Below, piece by piece: positions 26,349-36,296 of a stretch of DNA of 64,000 bases (its first letter is position 1; each line of letters starts with the position of its first letter). The DNA comes from CAYZMH01 sp964479445 (GTDB lineage: Bacteria; Bacteroidota; Bacteroidia; Bacteroidales; GCA-2748055): assembly GCA_964479445.1 (NCBI GenBank), contig CAYZMH010000003.1, forward strand, positions 1 to 64,000, given 5' to 3'. A model generated the notes under the pieces. It saw only the letters and a list, made by a program, of their open reading frames with translations, was not told the DNA's origin and ran no database searches. A program made the translations under genes and the position numbers.

Positions 26349-26861
26349 CTAATTGGTTTTATGCTTGTAGGTGACTTTCTTCAGCTCTTCATTGGCTTTT
26401 ACAATTTTAGATTCCAGTCCGCTCTTGAAACTTTTTACTTTCTCCAGGATCTTTTCATCCCCTGCAGCCAGGATCTGTGCAGCCAGGATCCCTGCATTCC
26501 GTGCCCCGTCAAGTCCGACCGTTGCAACCGGTATACCCGGAGGCATCTGAACGATCGAGAGCAATGAATCCCATCCGTCCAGTGAGATGGAGGCTTTGAT
26601 AGGAACTCCGATCACCGGAACCGGTGAAAGAGCAGCGACCACTCCGGGTAAGTGGGCGGCACCCCCTGCTCCGGCGATGATCACCCTGATGCCCCTGCCG
26701 TAGGCGTTTCGTGCAAAGTCCATAGCTTGCTGCGGGGTCCTGTGAGCCGACAGGGCATTGATCTCAAAGGGGATTTCAAATTCATCCAGGATCTTCGCGG
26801 CCTGTTCCATAACGGGAAGATCGGAGGTGCTTCCCATGATGATGCTAACTTTTGGTGTCAT
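26349..26861 (-). CDS. purE: N5-carboxyaminoimidazole ribonucleotide mutase
   Basis: A 170-residue class I PurE that converts N5-CAIR to CAIR in purine biosynthesis. The N-terminal motif IMGSTSDLPVMEQA (Ser in the substrate pocket), the SAHRTPQQAMDFA motif with the catalytic histidine, AGAGGAAHLPGVVA, and PVIGVPIKASISLDGWDSLLSIVQMPPGIPVATVG are all canonical. Length is as expected. No purK is in the window. Confidence 0.95.
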   Translation of the reverse strand: MTPKVSIIMGSTSDLPVMEQAAKILDEFEIPFEINALSAHRTPQQAMDFARNAYGRGIRVIIAGAGGAAHLPGVVAALSPVPVIGVPIKASISLDGWDSLLSIVQMPPGIPVATVGLDGARNAGILAAQILAAGDEKILEKVKSFKSGLESKIVKANEELKKVTYKHKTN

Positions 26862-27083
26862 AGGGTTATGTGTTTGTTGATGAATAATACATTGTTAATC
26901 AGTTAACGCTTTTACATGTTAATGTGTTCAGGGGCCGGATTATCGTTGGTCCTTTTGCTATTTTTCCGAAAAATAGTTAAAGATATGGTGAACTGCATGA
27001 AAAGAGCACCTATTTTTAAAGTATGTGCATAGCTGTGGATGCTGAATTTATTGTTTCCGGGGGAAACTTTCCGCAACTTTGCG

Positions 27084-27091
27084 TACCTTCG
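27084..27091 (+). promoter_or_regulatory. -7-like box (TACCTTCG) for hpt
   Basis: TACCTTCG is one mismatch from TAnnTTTG and lies 17 bases before the hpt ATG. Confidence 0.35.
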
Positions 27092-27108
27092 CATAAAGCA
27101 GATCCTGT

Positions 27109-27654
27109 ATGGGCAAAAAGAACATTACCGTCAAGGATAAGACCTTCGAACCATATATCCGGGAGGAACAAATACGCCGGGAAGTGGAGCGTATTGCTGA
27201 TAAGATGAACCGTGACCTGTCAGATCGCAACCCGGTCTTCCTGGGAATCCTGAACGGGGCGTTCATGTTTGCCAGCGACCTTTTCAAACTGATCCGGTTT
27301 CCTTCCCAGATCACGTTCCTCCGCCTGGCCTCTTACGATGGGGTGAGCAGTACCGGCAAGGTTAAGCAGCTAATCGGACTGAACCAGGATCTGAAAGACC
27401 GCGTGGTGGTGGTCCTGGAGGATATCGTAGATACGGGGATTACCCTGGATACCATCATTCGCCAGTTAAGCGGGTTCGAGCCCGAGGAGGTACTGGTGGC
27501 GACCATGTTCCATAAGCCGGAAGCCACTCTGAAAGAGGTCAAACTGGACTACGTGGGTCTTGAGATCAGGAATGAATTCGTGCTGGGATACGGACTTGAT
27601 TACGACGGGTATGGCAGAAATCTGCCGGAAATCTACGTCCTGGTTAATGATTGA
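27109..27654 (+). CDS. hpt: Hypoxanthine phosphoribosyltransferase
   Basis: A 181-residue purine salvage enzyme that makes IMP or GMP from hypoxanthine or guanine and PRPP. The PRPP-binding motif is VVVLEDIVDTGITLDTI (about residues 98-114); the ILNGAFMFASDLF loop and the C-terminal GYGLDYDGYGRNLPEIYVL are typical of the type I family. It is followed by adk (61 bases) and obgE, an order common in Bacteroidota. Confidence 0.93.
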   Translation: MGKKNITVKDKTFEPYIREEQIRREVERIADKMNRDLSDRNPVFLGILNGAFMFASDLFKLIRFPSQITFLRLASYDGVSSTGKVKQLIGLNQDLKDRVVVVLEDIVDTGITLDTIIRQLSGFEPEEVLVATMFHKPEATLKEVKLDYVGLEIRNEFVLGYGLDYDGYGRNLPEIYVLVND

Positions 27655-27715
27655 CCCAAATCTTTATTACTTTTACGCCCGTTTTTGAATCTGTTACATC
27701 AATCAAAGAGAAAAT

Positions 27716-28312
27716 ATGCTAAACATTGTATTGTTCGGACCTCCGGGGTCCGGAAAAGGAACGCAGGCAGAAAAGCTGATCGATAAGTATAACCTGGTAC
27801 ACATCTCGACGGGTGATCTCCTTCGCAGCGAGGTATCCGCAGAGACCGACCTGGGCAAAGAAGCAAAATCGATCATGGACAAGGGAGACCTGGTGCCGGA
27901 TAAGATTGTTATTGGCATGATCCAGAAGAAGCTGGAGGAGCACAAAGAGGGACCGGGTTTTATTTTTGACGGATTCCCCCGCACGGTTGAGCAGGCCCGG
28001 GAGCTGCGCAAAGCACTTACCGATTATGACGAAAGGGTCACCATGGTGATATCCCTGCAGGTTCCCCGGGAGGAGCTGGTCAAACGTTTGCTGAAAAGAG
28101 GCGAGGAGAGCGGTCGTTCCGATGACAATGAAGAGACGATCAACAACCGGATTGACGTGTATGATCGGCAGACTGTTCCGGTTACCTATTATTACGAGAA
28201 GATGCATAAGCACGTGCCGATCAATGGGGTCGGGACTGTCAATCAAATCTTCAAACGCATTGTGCATGAAGTGGAGACTTTCGAAAAATTCCACATGCCC
28301 AACGGCGACTAA
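27716..28312 (+). CDS. adk: Adenylate kinase
   Basis: A 198-residue nucleotide kinase interconverting ATP + AMP and 2 ADP. P-loop FGPPGSGKGTQAEKL at the N-terminus, AMP-binding HISTGDLLR and FDGFPRTVEQA, and the LID region RGEESGRSDDNEETINNR. The lid is short and lacks zinc-binding cysteines. Downstream is a strong terminator, which separates it from obgE. Confidence 0.95.
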   Translation: MLNIVLFGPPGSGKGTQAEKLIDKYNLVHISTGDLLRSEVSAETDLGKEAKSIMDKGDLVPDKIVIGMIQKKLEEHKEGPGFIFDGFPRTVEQARELRKALTDYDERVTMVISLQVPREELVKRLLKRGEESGRSDDNEETINNRIDVYDRQTVPVTYYYEKMHKHVPINGVGTVNQIFKRIVHEVETFEKFHMPNGD

Positions 28313-28372
28313 ATCTTACTTGATCGTTGCATTCAGTTATAGCCTGGAGCACAACGGAGAGAAAAAGTTACT

Positions 28373-28400
28373 ATCCCTGCAATCTGCAGGGATTTTTTTT
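28373..28400 (+). terminator. Intrinsic terminator after adk
   Basis: A 9-bp perfect stem (ATCCCTGCA with TGCAGGGAT, 3-base loop) is followed by eight T residues. It lies 60 bases after the adk stop and 35 before the obgE start. Confidence 0.8.
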
Positions 28401-28434
28401 GACCTCAATTTCCAGAAGTTCGTATTTTTACACT

Positions 28435-29424
28435 ATGAGCAATTCCAATTTTGTCGATTATGTGAAGATCTTCTGCCGTTCGGGGAACGGCGGAAGCGGT
28501 TCTGCACATCTGCACCGTGATAAATTCACCCGCAAGGGGGGACCCGATGGTGGAGACGGCGGCCGGGGCGGTCATGTGATCGTCAGGGGGAACGAACAGT
28601 TGTGGACGCTGCTGCACCTGAAGTACCAGAAGCACATTTTTGCCACCCATGGGGAGAGCGGAGGTTCTTCACTGAAGACCGGGGCCGGCGGCAAAGATGC
28701 CCTGATCGAGGTGCCGCTGGGAACAGTTGCAAGGGACGGGGAGACCGGCGAGCAGCTTTTCGAGGTTACCGAACACGGGGAGGAAAAAGTTCTCATGTCC
28801 GGTGGCCGGGGAGGATTGGGGAATGATCATTTCAAGTCGTCCACGAATCAGACCCCTCGTCATGCGCAACCGGGTGAACCCGGAACCGAGGGATGGGTGG
28901 TCCTCGAACTGAAATTGCTTGCGGATGTAGGACTGGTGGGTTTTCCCAATGCCGGCAAATCCACACTTCTCTCGGTGCTTTCCGCTGCCAAACCAAAGAT
29001 TGCCGATTACCCGTTCACCACCCTGGTGCCCAACCTGGGAATTGTCAAATACCGCGATGATCGTTCGTTCGTGATGGCAGATATCCCGGGAATCATCGAG
29101 GGAGCCAGCGAAGGGAAGGGACTGGGGCATCGTTTCCTTCGCCATATTGAGCGTAATTCCATGCTGCTCTTCATGATTCCTGCCGACAGCAAGGATATCC
29201 GGGAAGAGTACCAGGTCTTGCTACAGGAGCTGAAGAAATATAACCCCGAATTGCTGGATAAAAAGCGCCTGCTGGCGATCACCAAATCAGACCTACTGGA
29301 TGAGGAACTGATGGAGGAGATGAAACAGGAGCTGCCTCAACTCCCGGTGGTGTTTATTTCATCGGTGGCGCATAGCGGACTGGTGGCTTTGAATGACAGG
29401 ATCTGGTACATGTTAAATGAATGA
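28435..29424 (+). CDS. obgE: Obg family GTPase
   Basis: A 329-residue ribosome-associated GTPase. The ATG at 28435 gives MSNSNFVDYVKIFCRSGNGG, the conserved Obg start; the in-frame extension upstream runs through a terminator. The glycine-rich Obg domain occupies about residues 1-158 (KGGPDGGDGGRGGHV, SGGRGGLGNDHF), followed by the G domain with GFPNAGKSTLL (P-loop), DIPGIIEGASEGKGLG (switch II) and TKSD (G4). It lacks the C-terminal OCT extension, as usual in this phylum. Confidence 0.95.
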   Translation: MSNSNFVDYVKIFCRSGNGGSGSAHLHRDKFTRKGGPDGGDGGRGGHVIVRGNEQLWTLLHLKYQKHIFATHGESGGSSLKTGAGGKDALIEVPLGTVARDGETGEQLFEVTEHGEEKVLMSGGRGGLGNDHFKSSTNQTPRHAQPGEPGTEGWVVLELKLLADVGLVGFPNAGKSTLLSVLSAAKPKIADYPFTTLVPNLGIVKYRDDRSFVMADIPGIIEGASEGKGLGHRFLRHIERNSMLLFMIPADSKDIREEYQVLLQELKKYNPELLDKKRLLAITKSDLLDEELMEEMKQELPQLPVVFISSVAHSGLVALNDRIWYMLNE

Positions 29425-29462
29425 ACCCGTTAACGGGTTACTGTTCCCGTGGAATTTCTCTC

Positions 29463-29470
29463 TATATTTG
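29463..29470 (+). promoter_or_regulatory. -7 box (TATATTTG) for the PAP2 phosphatase gene
   Basis: TATATTTG matches TAnnTTTG and lies 7 bases before the preferred ATG at 29478, which would give an almost leaderless transcript. Confidence 0.4.
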
Positions 29471-29477
29471 GACCATT

Positions 29478-30074
29478 ATGGTGGATACGTTAATTCAGCT
29501 CGACCGGGAATTGTTCCTTTTCTTTAACGGACTGCACAATCAGGCCTTTGATTCCATCATGTGGTGGGTAAGCGGTAAGACTACCTGGTGGCCCTTTTAC
29601 CTGGCCCTGCTGGGTTACCTGACATGGAAACAGCGCTGGAACATGGTCCCGCTGGTGATCTTTATCGCCCTGTCGGTGACCCTTACCGACCAGACCTCCG
29701 TTCACCTCTTTAAAAATGTTTTCATGAGGCTGAGGCCCTGCCACGAACCGGCACTGGAAGGATTGGTTCATATCGTGAATAACAAGTGTGGCGGACAGTA
29801 CGGATTTGTCTCATCCCACGCTGCCAACACCTTTGGAGTGGCGGTACTGGTGTTGCTGGTGATCCGCCGCGGCTGGTTCACGGCCCTGATGATCTTCTGG
29901 GCTGCCCTGGTGAGTTACAGCAGGGTTTACCTTGGAGTGCACTACCCGGGGGATATCCTGGGCGGAGCGATACTGGGTGCCCTGTGCGGATGGCTGGTCT
30001 ACCTGGCCTTCAGGTATGTGAGCAGCAGGCTTCCCCTTTCATGGCGGATGGAGCCGGAACAAAATGCACATTGA
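29478..30074 (+). CDS. PAP2 family membrane phosphatase
   Basis: A 198-residue integral membrane phosphatase with about five helices. The three catalytic motifs are KNVFMRLRPC (KX6RP), SSHAANTFG (PSGH variant in which the first residue is S) and SRVYLGVHYPGD (SRX5HX3D), with the catalytic histidines in motifs 2 and 3. The family dephosphorylates phosphatidic acid, undecaprenyl pyrophosphate or lipid A; the exact lipid is unclear. The start at 29478 is preferred to 29421, which overlaps the obgE end. Confidence 0.88.
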   Translation: MVDTLIQLDRELFLFFNGLHNQAFDSIMWWVSGKTTWWPFYLALLGYLTWKQRWNMVPLVIFIALSVTLTDQTSVHLFKNVFMRLRPCHEPALEGLVHIVNNKCGGQYGFVSSHAANTFGVAVLVLLVIRRGWFTALMIFWAALVSYSRVYLGVHYPGDILGGAILGALCGWLVYLAFRYVSSRLPLSWRMEPEQNAH

Positions 30075-30110
30075 GCGGTTATAGGACTGTTGAACTATTT
30101 TTCCTGAACG

Positions 30111-31091
30111 ATGATATGTATTAAAGATGAGCGGACCAATCCCTATTTCAACCTGGCCGCCGAAGAGTACCTGCTGAAGAATTTTGAAGAGGAATATTTC
30201 CTGCTCTGGAGGAATGAACCATCCATCATTGTAGGGAAGCACCAGAATTCCCTTGCGGAGATCAACCTTGACTATGTTCGTGAAAACCAGATCAAGGTGG
30301 CCCGGCGTATCTCCGGGGGCGGGGCGGTGTTTCATGATCTTGGCAACCTGAACTTCACCTTTATCACCAATGGAGACGACGGCAACCTGATCGATTTCAA
30401 AAGGTTTACCCGTCCCATCATCGAAGTATTGCAGTCGATGGGAGTGAATGCCGAGTTCGGGGGACGGAACGACCTGCTGATCGATGGGAAGAAATTTTCA
30501 GGTAATGCCAGTCATGTCTATAAAAACCGGGTGCTGCATCACGGCACGATCCTGTACTCCTCCCTGATGGGAGATCTCTCCAGGGCACTTAAAGTGAATC
30601 CGCTTAAATTCAAAGATAAGGCGGTTAAATCGGTACGCTCCAGGGTGACCAACATCAAAGAGCACCTGCAGGAGGATATGGATGTACTGACGTTCAGGGA
30701 CCGGATTATGGAGCATATCCAGGCGAGCAGGGAGAATAGCCAAATTCACAGCTACAGCGAAGAGGATGTGCAGGTTATCGAAAAGGCGCGGGATGAGAAG
30801 TTTTCCACCTGGGAGTGGAACTTCGGGTATTCACCCAATTACCAGTTTGAGAAGGGAATTCGCACAGAAGGGGGTACGGTGGAGGTACGGATGAATGTGC
30901 ACAAGGGACTGATCACGGAGATACGCCTGCAGGGCGATTTCTTTAATAAAAAAGATGTATCCGATCTGGAACAGATGCTGACGGGTGTGGAACATGATCC
31001 GCAACGGATCTCTGATAAACTGAACGGGGTCGATGTTTCAACCTACCTGCTCCATGTGAAGAAAGAGGAGTTGATCGGCGGTATGTTCTGA
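30111..31091 (+). CDS. lplA: Lipoate-protein ligase A
   Basis: A 326-residue enzyme that activates free lipoate with ATP and attaches it to lipoyl domains of 2-oxoacid dehydrogenases and GcvH. The BPL/LplA fold shows RRISGGGAVFHDLGNLNFTFI (lipoyl-AMP loop), GRNDLLIDGKKFSGNAS and HHGTILYSSLMGDLSRAL. A C-terminal LplA-type accessory domain is present (about 245-326). It is convergent with aroK. Confidence 0.92.
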   Translation: MICIKDERTNPYFNLAAEEYLLKNFEEEYFLLWRNEPSIIVGKHQNSLAEINLDYVRENQIKVARRISGGGAVFHDLGNLNFTFITNGDDGNLIDFKRFTRPIIEVLQSMGVNAEFGGRNDLLIDGKKFSGNASHVYKNRVLHHGTILYSSLMGDLSRALKVNPLKFKDKAVKSVRSRVTNIKEHLQEDMDVLTFRDRIMEHIQASRENSQIHSYSEEDVQVIEKARDEKFSTWEWNFGYSPNYQFEKGIRTEGGTVEVRMNVHKGLITEIRLQGDFFNKKDVSDLEQMLTGVEHDPQRISDKLNGVDVSTYLLHVKKEELIGGMF

Positions 31092-31106
31092 AACCCCGGC
31101 CGGCAA

Positions 31107-31619
31107 TCAGGTTTCTATACTTCGGATCAGACGCTCGGTGGTCAGATTCATTCCGTCCACCACGATGTGGGCTTCCCGGTAAAATGGTTCCCTTCCCCGG
31201 AGGGTTTTCCCGATATAATCCAGTAATTCTTCCCGGCTTTTGCCCCTGATCAGGGGTCTTTTCGTTTTTGCATCCCGGAGGCGCTGAAACAGGGCAGCCG
31301 GGGGGAGATAGAGGTAAATGGTGAGTCCGCACCGGTTCATCCGGGTCATGTTATCGAGGTGGCAGGGGGCTCCGCCACCGGTGGCGATCACCAGTTGATC
31401 CTCCCGGCACATGAATGTCAGGGCCGCTTTTTCCATTTCCCGGAATGCCTCTTCCCCTTTTGATTCAAAGATCCGCGGGATGCTCATCCCGTTCTCCTGC
31501 TCAATGTAACGGTCCATATCCATAAAACGGTATCCCAGCTTTTTTGCCAGGACCTTTCCATGGGTTGTCTTTCCCGAACCCATAAAGCCAATGAGGAAGA
31601 TACGTCTATGGTTCATCAC
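31107..31619 (-). CDS. aroK: Shikimate kinase
   Basis: A 170-residue enzyme making shikimate 3-phosphate in aromatic amino acid synthesis. P-loop FMGSGKTTHGKVLA, shikimate-binding MDMDRYIE, Walker B-like VIATGGGAPCHLDNM, lid KTKRPLIRGKSREELL and R-rich segment near FYREAHIVVD are all as expected. Its start overlaps the end of parC by 4 bases (ATGA), so translation is coupled to the topoisomerase gene although the functions are unrelated. Confidence 0.93.
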   Translation of the reverse strand: MMNHRRIFLIGFMGSGKTTHGKVLAKKLGYRFMDMDRYIEQENGMSIPRIFESKGEEAFREMEKAALTFMCREDQLVIATGGGAPCHLDNMTRMNRCGLTIYLYLPPAALFQRLRDAKTKRPLIRGKSREELLDYIGKTLRGREPFYREAHIVVDGMNLTTERLIRSIET

Positions 31620-34249
31620 AGTTCCAGTGACATCTGACCGTTGGAGGAGGCATCCCTGTCCTCATCATTGCCGTGTTCATCCGTGGGATCCGAACCAGGC
31701 CCGCCCCCGTCTTCTTCCTCATTCCTGAGAGGCTCCAGTTCCTGGATCACTTTGACTTCATAGTTGGAGAGTCGTTTTCCCCGTGCACGGTGACTCTTGA
31801 TCCCTATGAATTCAGCCACTTCAATGATTTCCGGGTCCCGCTCCTTGTTCTTACCTCCGAACTTCAGCTCCAGCCTGGGGTATTCCACTTCCGTGATCCG
31901 GATCAGCCGGGAGTCGGGGTGGTCACCAATAAAGCTGGTAGCTTTGTCCTGGTCCTCCATGCGGAATCGTTTTACATAGTAATAATCCTGTTCGGCATCG
32001 TAATAGGCAGCAGACCAGATTTTTTTCGGTTTAAACTTCTCCACCAGTAAGCTGTCGTCTTCGAAATGGTTAGTCAGATCAAAGTTGGTAGTCCGGAACG
32101 TTCCCGATTTGGTGATCACCAGGATCCGCTCATCTCCCTGGAATTCCCCGAGGAACTTACCCCTGCCGTCGGCGTTGAGCCGCAGAACATCCTCGTCAAA
32201 CCAGATTTTGCGCCCTCCCAGGGTGGATACTCCCTTTTCCTTCATGACGATCTTGTGAACGGAATACCTGGTAAGTATATTCCCCATGGCATTGCGGCCT
32301 TTGATAGTCAGTTCACTAAAATCCATTTCAAAAATGGTCTTTTTCAGGCGGGGTCGGGGTTTCAGGTAGACCTTGATGGTTTCTGCCTCCCCGTTGGGAT
32401 TGGCCGTCATATAAAGGATGCGGGTGTTTTTATGGGCTTTGCCGATATTGTAGGGTTTCTCCCTGGTAACACCGGTAATGGAGCAGCGCTTCATCATTGT
32501 TTTTCCGCTGTTCCCGTCGTAGTAAATCACGTTGTATATGGTGCGCTTATCGTTCCGTTTGAAAACACCTACGTGAACAATATCTTTTCCCACGAAAAAT
32601 TTTTCCGATACTCTGTTGACCACGTAAGTTCCATCTTTCAGGAAAACGATGATATCGTCAATATCGGAACAATCCCCTACATATTCATCTTTCCTGAGCC
32701 CGGTTCCTACAAATCCGTCCTTGCGGTTTACATAGAGCTTCTGGTTGGCAACTACGACTTTAGAAGCCTCTATGTTTTCGAAACTGCGGATTTCGGTTTT
32801 TCGCTCTCTTCCTTTTCCGTGTTTTTTCTTTATCTGTTTGAAATAGTTGATGGTGAAGGCGACCAGGTTTTTCAGGTGATTTTTCACCTCTTTCATTTCG
32901 TCCTCCAGGCCTTTGATATGCTCATCCGCCTTTTTTACATCGTATTTTGAAATCCGTTTGATCCGGATCTCGGTGAGTTTGATGATATCTTCACGGGTTA
33001 CCTCCCTTATAAGCAGTTTTTTATAAGGATCCAGTCCCTTATCGATCGCCTCCAGCACCTCTTCCCAGGTTTCGCACTCTTCGATATCGCGGTAGATCCT
33101 TTTTTCTATGAAGATCTTCTCCAGGGAGGACATATGCCACTCCTCTTCCAGTTCATGCAGGCGGATCTCCAGCTCCTGTTTCAGGAGTGACTTGGTGTTA
33201 TCGGTATTGATTCGTAATACTTCACTAACTCCCATGAACCGGGGTCTCTCCTCGTCGATCACGCAGCAGTTGGGTGAAATGGATACTTCGCAATCGGTAA
33301 AGGCGTATAGGGCATCTATGGTTTTATCCGAAGATATACTGGGAGCCAGGTGCACATGGATCTCCACGTTTTCAGCCGTGTTATCATCGATCTTCTTAAT
33401 CTTGATCTTCCCTTTTTCATTGGCTTTTAAGATCGATTCGATCAGAGATACGGTGGTTTTTCCCCAGGGCAGGTCGCGGATTACCAGAGTTTTTTTATCC
33501 AGTTTCTCTATTTTAGCCCTTACGCGGATGACACCACCCCGTTTCCCGTCGTTGTACTTACTGAAATCAGCATACCCGCCCGTGGGGAAGTCGGGGTAGA
33601 GCTCAAAATCCTTTCCTTCCAGGTACCGGATTGATGCATCGATCAATTCATTGAAATTGTGAGAAAGGATCTTGGACGATAATCCTACAGCGATCCCCTC
33701 GGCACCCTGTGCCAGCAGCAGCGGAAATTTGGCCGGAAGGGTAAGGGGCTCTTTATTACGCCCGTCATATGAGAGTTTCCAGGTAGTGGTCTTTGGATTA
33801 AAGATCACATCGCCGGCAAAAGAAGAGAGCCGCGCTTCGATGTAGCGGGAAGCTGCGGCGCTGTCACCTGTGAAAATATTCCCCCAGTTCCCCTGGGTAT
33901 CAATCAGCAGGTTCTTCTGTCCCATCTGCACAAGCGCATCCCCGATAGAGGTATCACCATGGGGGTGAAACTGCATGGAATGGCCTATGATATTGGCTAC
34001 TTTATTGTAGCGTCCGTCATCCAGTCGCTTCATGGCATGCAGGATCCTGCGCTGTACAGGTTTGAGTCCGTCCGCAAGGCTCGGAACCGCCCGTTCAAGG
34101 ATTACGTAGGAAGCGTAATCAATGAAGTAGTCTTCGTACATCCCGCTGAGATGGGTGATCTTTGAATCATCAAGACCCTCCCCGTCATGGGAATGTCGGT
34201 CAAAACTCTGGTAATCTTCAGGTGTATTGTTGGTGATGTCGTCGCTCAT
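31616..34249 (-). CDS. parC: DNA topoisomerase IV subunit A (ParC)
   Basis: An 877-residue DNA-cleaving subunit of a type IIA topoisomerase. The winged-helix domain contains the catalytic tyrosine in AAASRYIEARLS (about residue 135), with LKPVQRRILHAM and GDTSIGDALVQM before it. A coiled coil (about 420-490) and a C-terminal beta-pinwheel with degenerate blades follow, then a glycine/acidic tail (EEEDGGGPGSDPTDEHGNDED). The absence of an intact GyrA box, the shorter length and pairing with ParE support topoisomerase IV rather than gyrase. It follows parE by 20 bases and overlaps aroK. Confidence 0.92.
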   Translation of the reverse strand: MSDDITNNTPEDYQSFDRHSHDGEGLDDSKITHLSGMYEDYFIDYASYVILERAVPSLADGLKPVQRRILHAMKRLDDGRYNKVANIIGHSMQFHPHGDTSIGDALVQMGQKNLLIDTQGNWGNIFTGDSAAASRYIEARLSSFAGDVIFNPKTTTWKLSYDGRNKEPLTLPAKFPLLLAQGAEGIAVGLSSKILSHNFNELIDASIRYLEGKDFELYPDFPTGGYADFSKYNDGKRGGVIRVRAKIEKLDKKTLVIRDLPWGKTTVSLIESILKANEKGKIKIKKIDDNTAENVEIHVHLAPSISSDKTIDALYAFTDCEVSISPNCCVIDEERPRFMGVSEVLRINTDNTKSLLKQELEIRLHELEEEWHMSSLEKIFIEKRIYRDIEECETWEEVLEAIDKGLDPYKKLLIREVTREDIIKLTEIRIKRISKYDVKKADEHIKGLEDEMKEVKNHLKNLVAFTINYFKQIKKKHGKGRERKTEIRSFENIEASKVVVANQKLYVNRKDGFVGTGLRKDEYVGDCSDIDDIIVFLKDGTYVVNRVSEKFFVGKDIVHVGVFKRNDKRTIYNVIYYDGNSGKTMMKRCSITGVTREKPYNIGKAHKNTRILYMTANPNGEAETIKVYLKPRPRLKKTIFEMDFSELTIKGRNAMGNILTRYSVHKIVMKEKGVSTLGGRKIWFDEDVLRLNADGRGKFLGEFQGDERILVITKSGTFRTTNFDLTNHFEDDSLLVEKFKPKKIWSAAYYDAEQDYYYVKRFRMEDQDKATSFIGDHPDSRLIRITEVEYPRLELKFGGKNKERDPEIIEVAEFIGIKSHRARGKRLSNYEVKVIQELEPLRNEEEDGGGPGSDPTDEHGNDEDRDASSNGQMSLEL

Positions 34250-34269
34250 AGATCAATGATTCTTCCCCT

Positions 34270-36108
34270 TTAAACAGCAATAATGTCCTCTTCCACGCGC
34301 AGCCGGTCTATGATGAAATCCTGCCGGTCGGGGGTGTTTTTCCCCATGTAAAACTCCAGGATATCCTTCAGATCATCCTCCTTTTTCAGTTTAACAGGTT
34401 CCAGGCGGATATCCGGACCGATAAAATGTTTGAACTCATCGGGGCTTATCTCTCCCAGTCCTTTAAACCGGGTGATTTCAAAGTTCTTGCTCAGTTTCTT
34501 CTTCGCTTCTTCCTTTTCCAGTTCGGAGTAACAATAGAAGGTCTTACTCTTATCCCTGACCCTGAAAAGCGGGGTTTGCAGGATAAAAAGATGCCCTTTC
34601 CGCACCAGGTTGGGGAAAAACTGCAGGAAAAAAGTGAGCAATAACAGCCTGATATGCATTCCATCCACATCTGCATCGGTGGCAATCACAACCTTCTTGT
34701 AGCGGAGGTTATCCAGGCCTTCCTCGATATCCAGGGCAGACTGGAGCAGGTTGAACTCTTCGTTTTCATAAACCACCTTTTTGGTCAGACCGTAAGAGTT
34801 CAGCGGTTTGCCCCGAAGACTGAAAACCGCCTGGGTGTTCACATTCCGTGATTTGGTGATAGAGCCTGATGCAGAATCACCCTCGGTGATGAAGATGGTG
34901 GTTTCGTTTTTATCGTCGTGGTTGGAGTTGTAATGGATTTTGCAATCCCTGAGTTTCTTGTTATGGAGGCTTGCTTTCTTTGCGCGTTCCTTTGCCAGCT
35001 TCTTGATCCCGGAGATCGCTTTCCGCTCCTTCTCCGACTCCTGGATCTTTTTCAACAGTATGTTTGCTGTATCCGGATGTTTGTGCAGGTGATCATCCAG
35101 CTTGGAAGTGAGGAAATTCATCACAAAATTCCTGACGCTGGGTCCGTTGGGGCCTATCTCCCTGGAGCCCAGTTTGGTTTTGGTTTGTGATTCAAATACC
35201 GGTTCTTCAACCTTCAGGCTTACGGCGGCAATAATTGAGGTGCGGATATCGGAAGGATCGAAATCCTTTTTGTAAAATTCGCGTACCGTTTTGACCAGCG
35301 CCTCTTTGAAGGCGATAAGATGGGTGCCTCCCTGCGTGGTGTGTTGTCCGTTCACAAAACTATAGTACTCCTCCCCGTATTGGTTTCCGTGGGTGATGGC
35401 CACCTCGATATCGGTGTTTTTCAGATGGATGATCGGGTAGATACCTTCGTTGCCCATATTCTCTTCCAGCAGGTCGACCAATCCGTTTTTGGATATGAAC
35501 TTTTTCCCGTTAAACAGGATGGTCATACCGGTATTGAGATAGGTGTAGTTCCGGAGCATCGTTTCGATATACTCTTCGTTAAACCGGAACTTTCCAAACA
35601 TGGTATCATCGGGCACAAAGCGGATCAACGTCCCGTTTTTCCGGGAAGTTTCCGCCTCTTCGGCATCCCTGATCAGTTCCCCCCGGGTAAATTCAACTGA
35701 TTTGATCTTTCCTTCCCGGTGCGACTGGATCACGAAACTTGAAGAAAGGGCATTAACCGCTTTGATACCCACGCCGTTCAAGCCCACCGATTTCTTAAAG
35801 ACCTTGGAGTCATACTTTGCCCCCGTGTTCATCTTTGAGGCCACATCCATCACCTTTCCAAGGGGAATCCCGCGGCCGAAATCGCGTATGCTCACCTCCT
35901 CTTCATTTACATGGATCTCGATGGTCTTTCCATATCCCATCATGTATTCATCCACGGAGTTGTCAAGCACCTCCTTGATAAGAATATAGATACCATCATC
36001 GGCCGAAGACCCGTCGCCCAGCTTTCCGATATACATACCGGGTCTCTTGCGAATGTGTTCCTTCCAGTCTAATGTACGAATGCTCTCTTCTGAATAATTC
36101 GCCGACAT
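34270..36108 (-). CDS. parE: DNA topoisomerase IV subunit B (ParE)
   Basis: A 612-residue ATPase subunit. GHKL domain motifs: VLDNSVDEYMMGYG, RDFGRGIPLG, GLNGVGIKAVNAL; transducer lysine in QTKTKLGS; TOPRIM motifs EGDSASGSITKSRN and ATDADVDGMHIRLLLL. The C-terminus has the short ParE-type ending (HFIGPDIRLEPVK ... MGKNTPDRQDFII) without the long GyrB insert. It is the first gene of a parE-parC-aroK operon. Confidence 0.93.
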   Translation of the reverse strand: MSANYSEESIRTLDWKEHIRKRPGMYIGKLGDGSSADDGIYILIKEVLDNSVDEYMMGYGKTIEIHVNEEEVSIRDFGRGIPLGKVMDVASKMNTGAKYDSKVFKKSVGLNGVGIKAVNALSSSFVIQSHREGKIKSVEFTRGELIRDAEEAETSRKNGTLIRFVPDDTMFGKFRFNEEYIETMLRNYTYLNTGMTILFNGKKFISKNGLVDLLEENMGNEGIYPIIHLKNTDIEVAITHGNQYGEEYYSFVNGQHTTQGGTHLIAFKEALVKTVREFYKKDFDPSDIRTSIIAAVSLKVEEPVFESQTKTKLGSREIGPNGPSVRNFVMNFLTSKLDDHLHKHPDTANILLKKIQESEKERKAISGIKKLAKERAKKASLHNKKLRDCKIHYNSNHDDKNETTIFITEGDSASGSITKSRNVNTQAVFSLRGKPLNSYGLTKKVVYENEEFNLLQSALDIEEGLDNLRYKKVVIATDADVDGMHIRLLLLTFFLQFFPNLVRKGHLFILQTPLFRVRDKSKTFYCYSELEKEEAKKKLSKNFEITRFKGLGEISPDEFKHFIGPDIRLEPVKLKKEDDLKDILEFYMGKNTPDRQDFIIDRLRVEEDIIAV

Positions 36109-36296
36109 AGTTTGCCTCTAAAAGTATTAAAGCTAAATGGTTAATTGTCAGGTTCAATCCCGGTGATAGCTGCTTTTTAGATCCTTTACGGGCAGATCAC
36201 CCGACGCATGACAAATATAACCAAAAGAATTTCTGGGTCACCATTCATTTATCAACAAAGAAATCAACATGCGGGGTGTCTGGAGAGGCAAGCAGG

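Noticed and set aside
32066..32950. Plus-strand open frame of 294 codons
   Set aside because: Antisense to parC; no motif, and parC is unambiguous.
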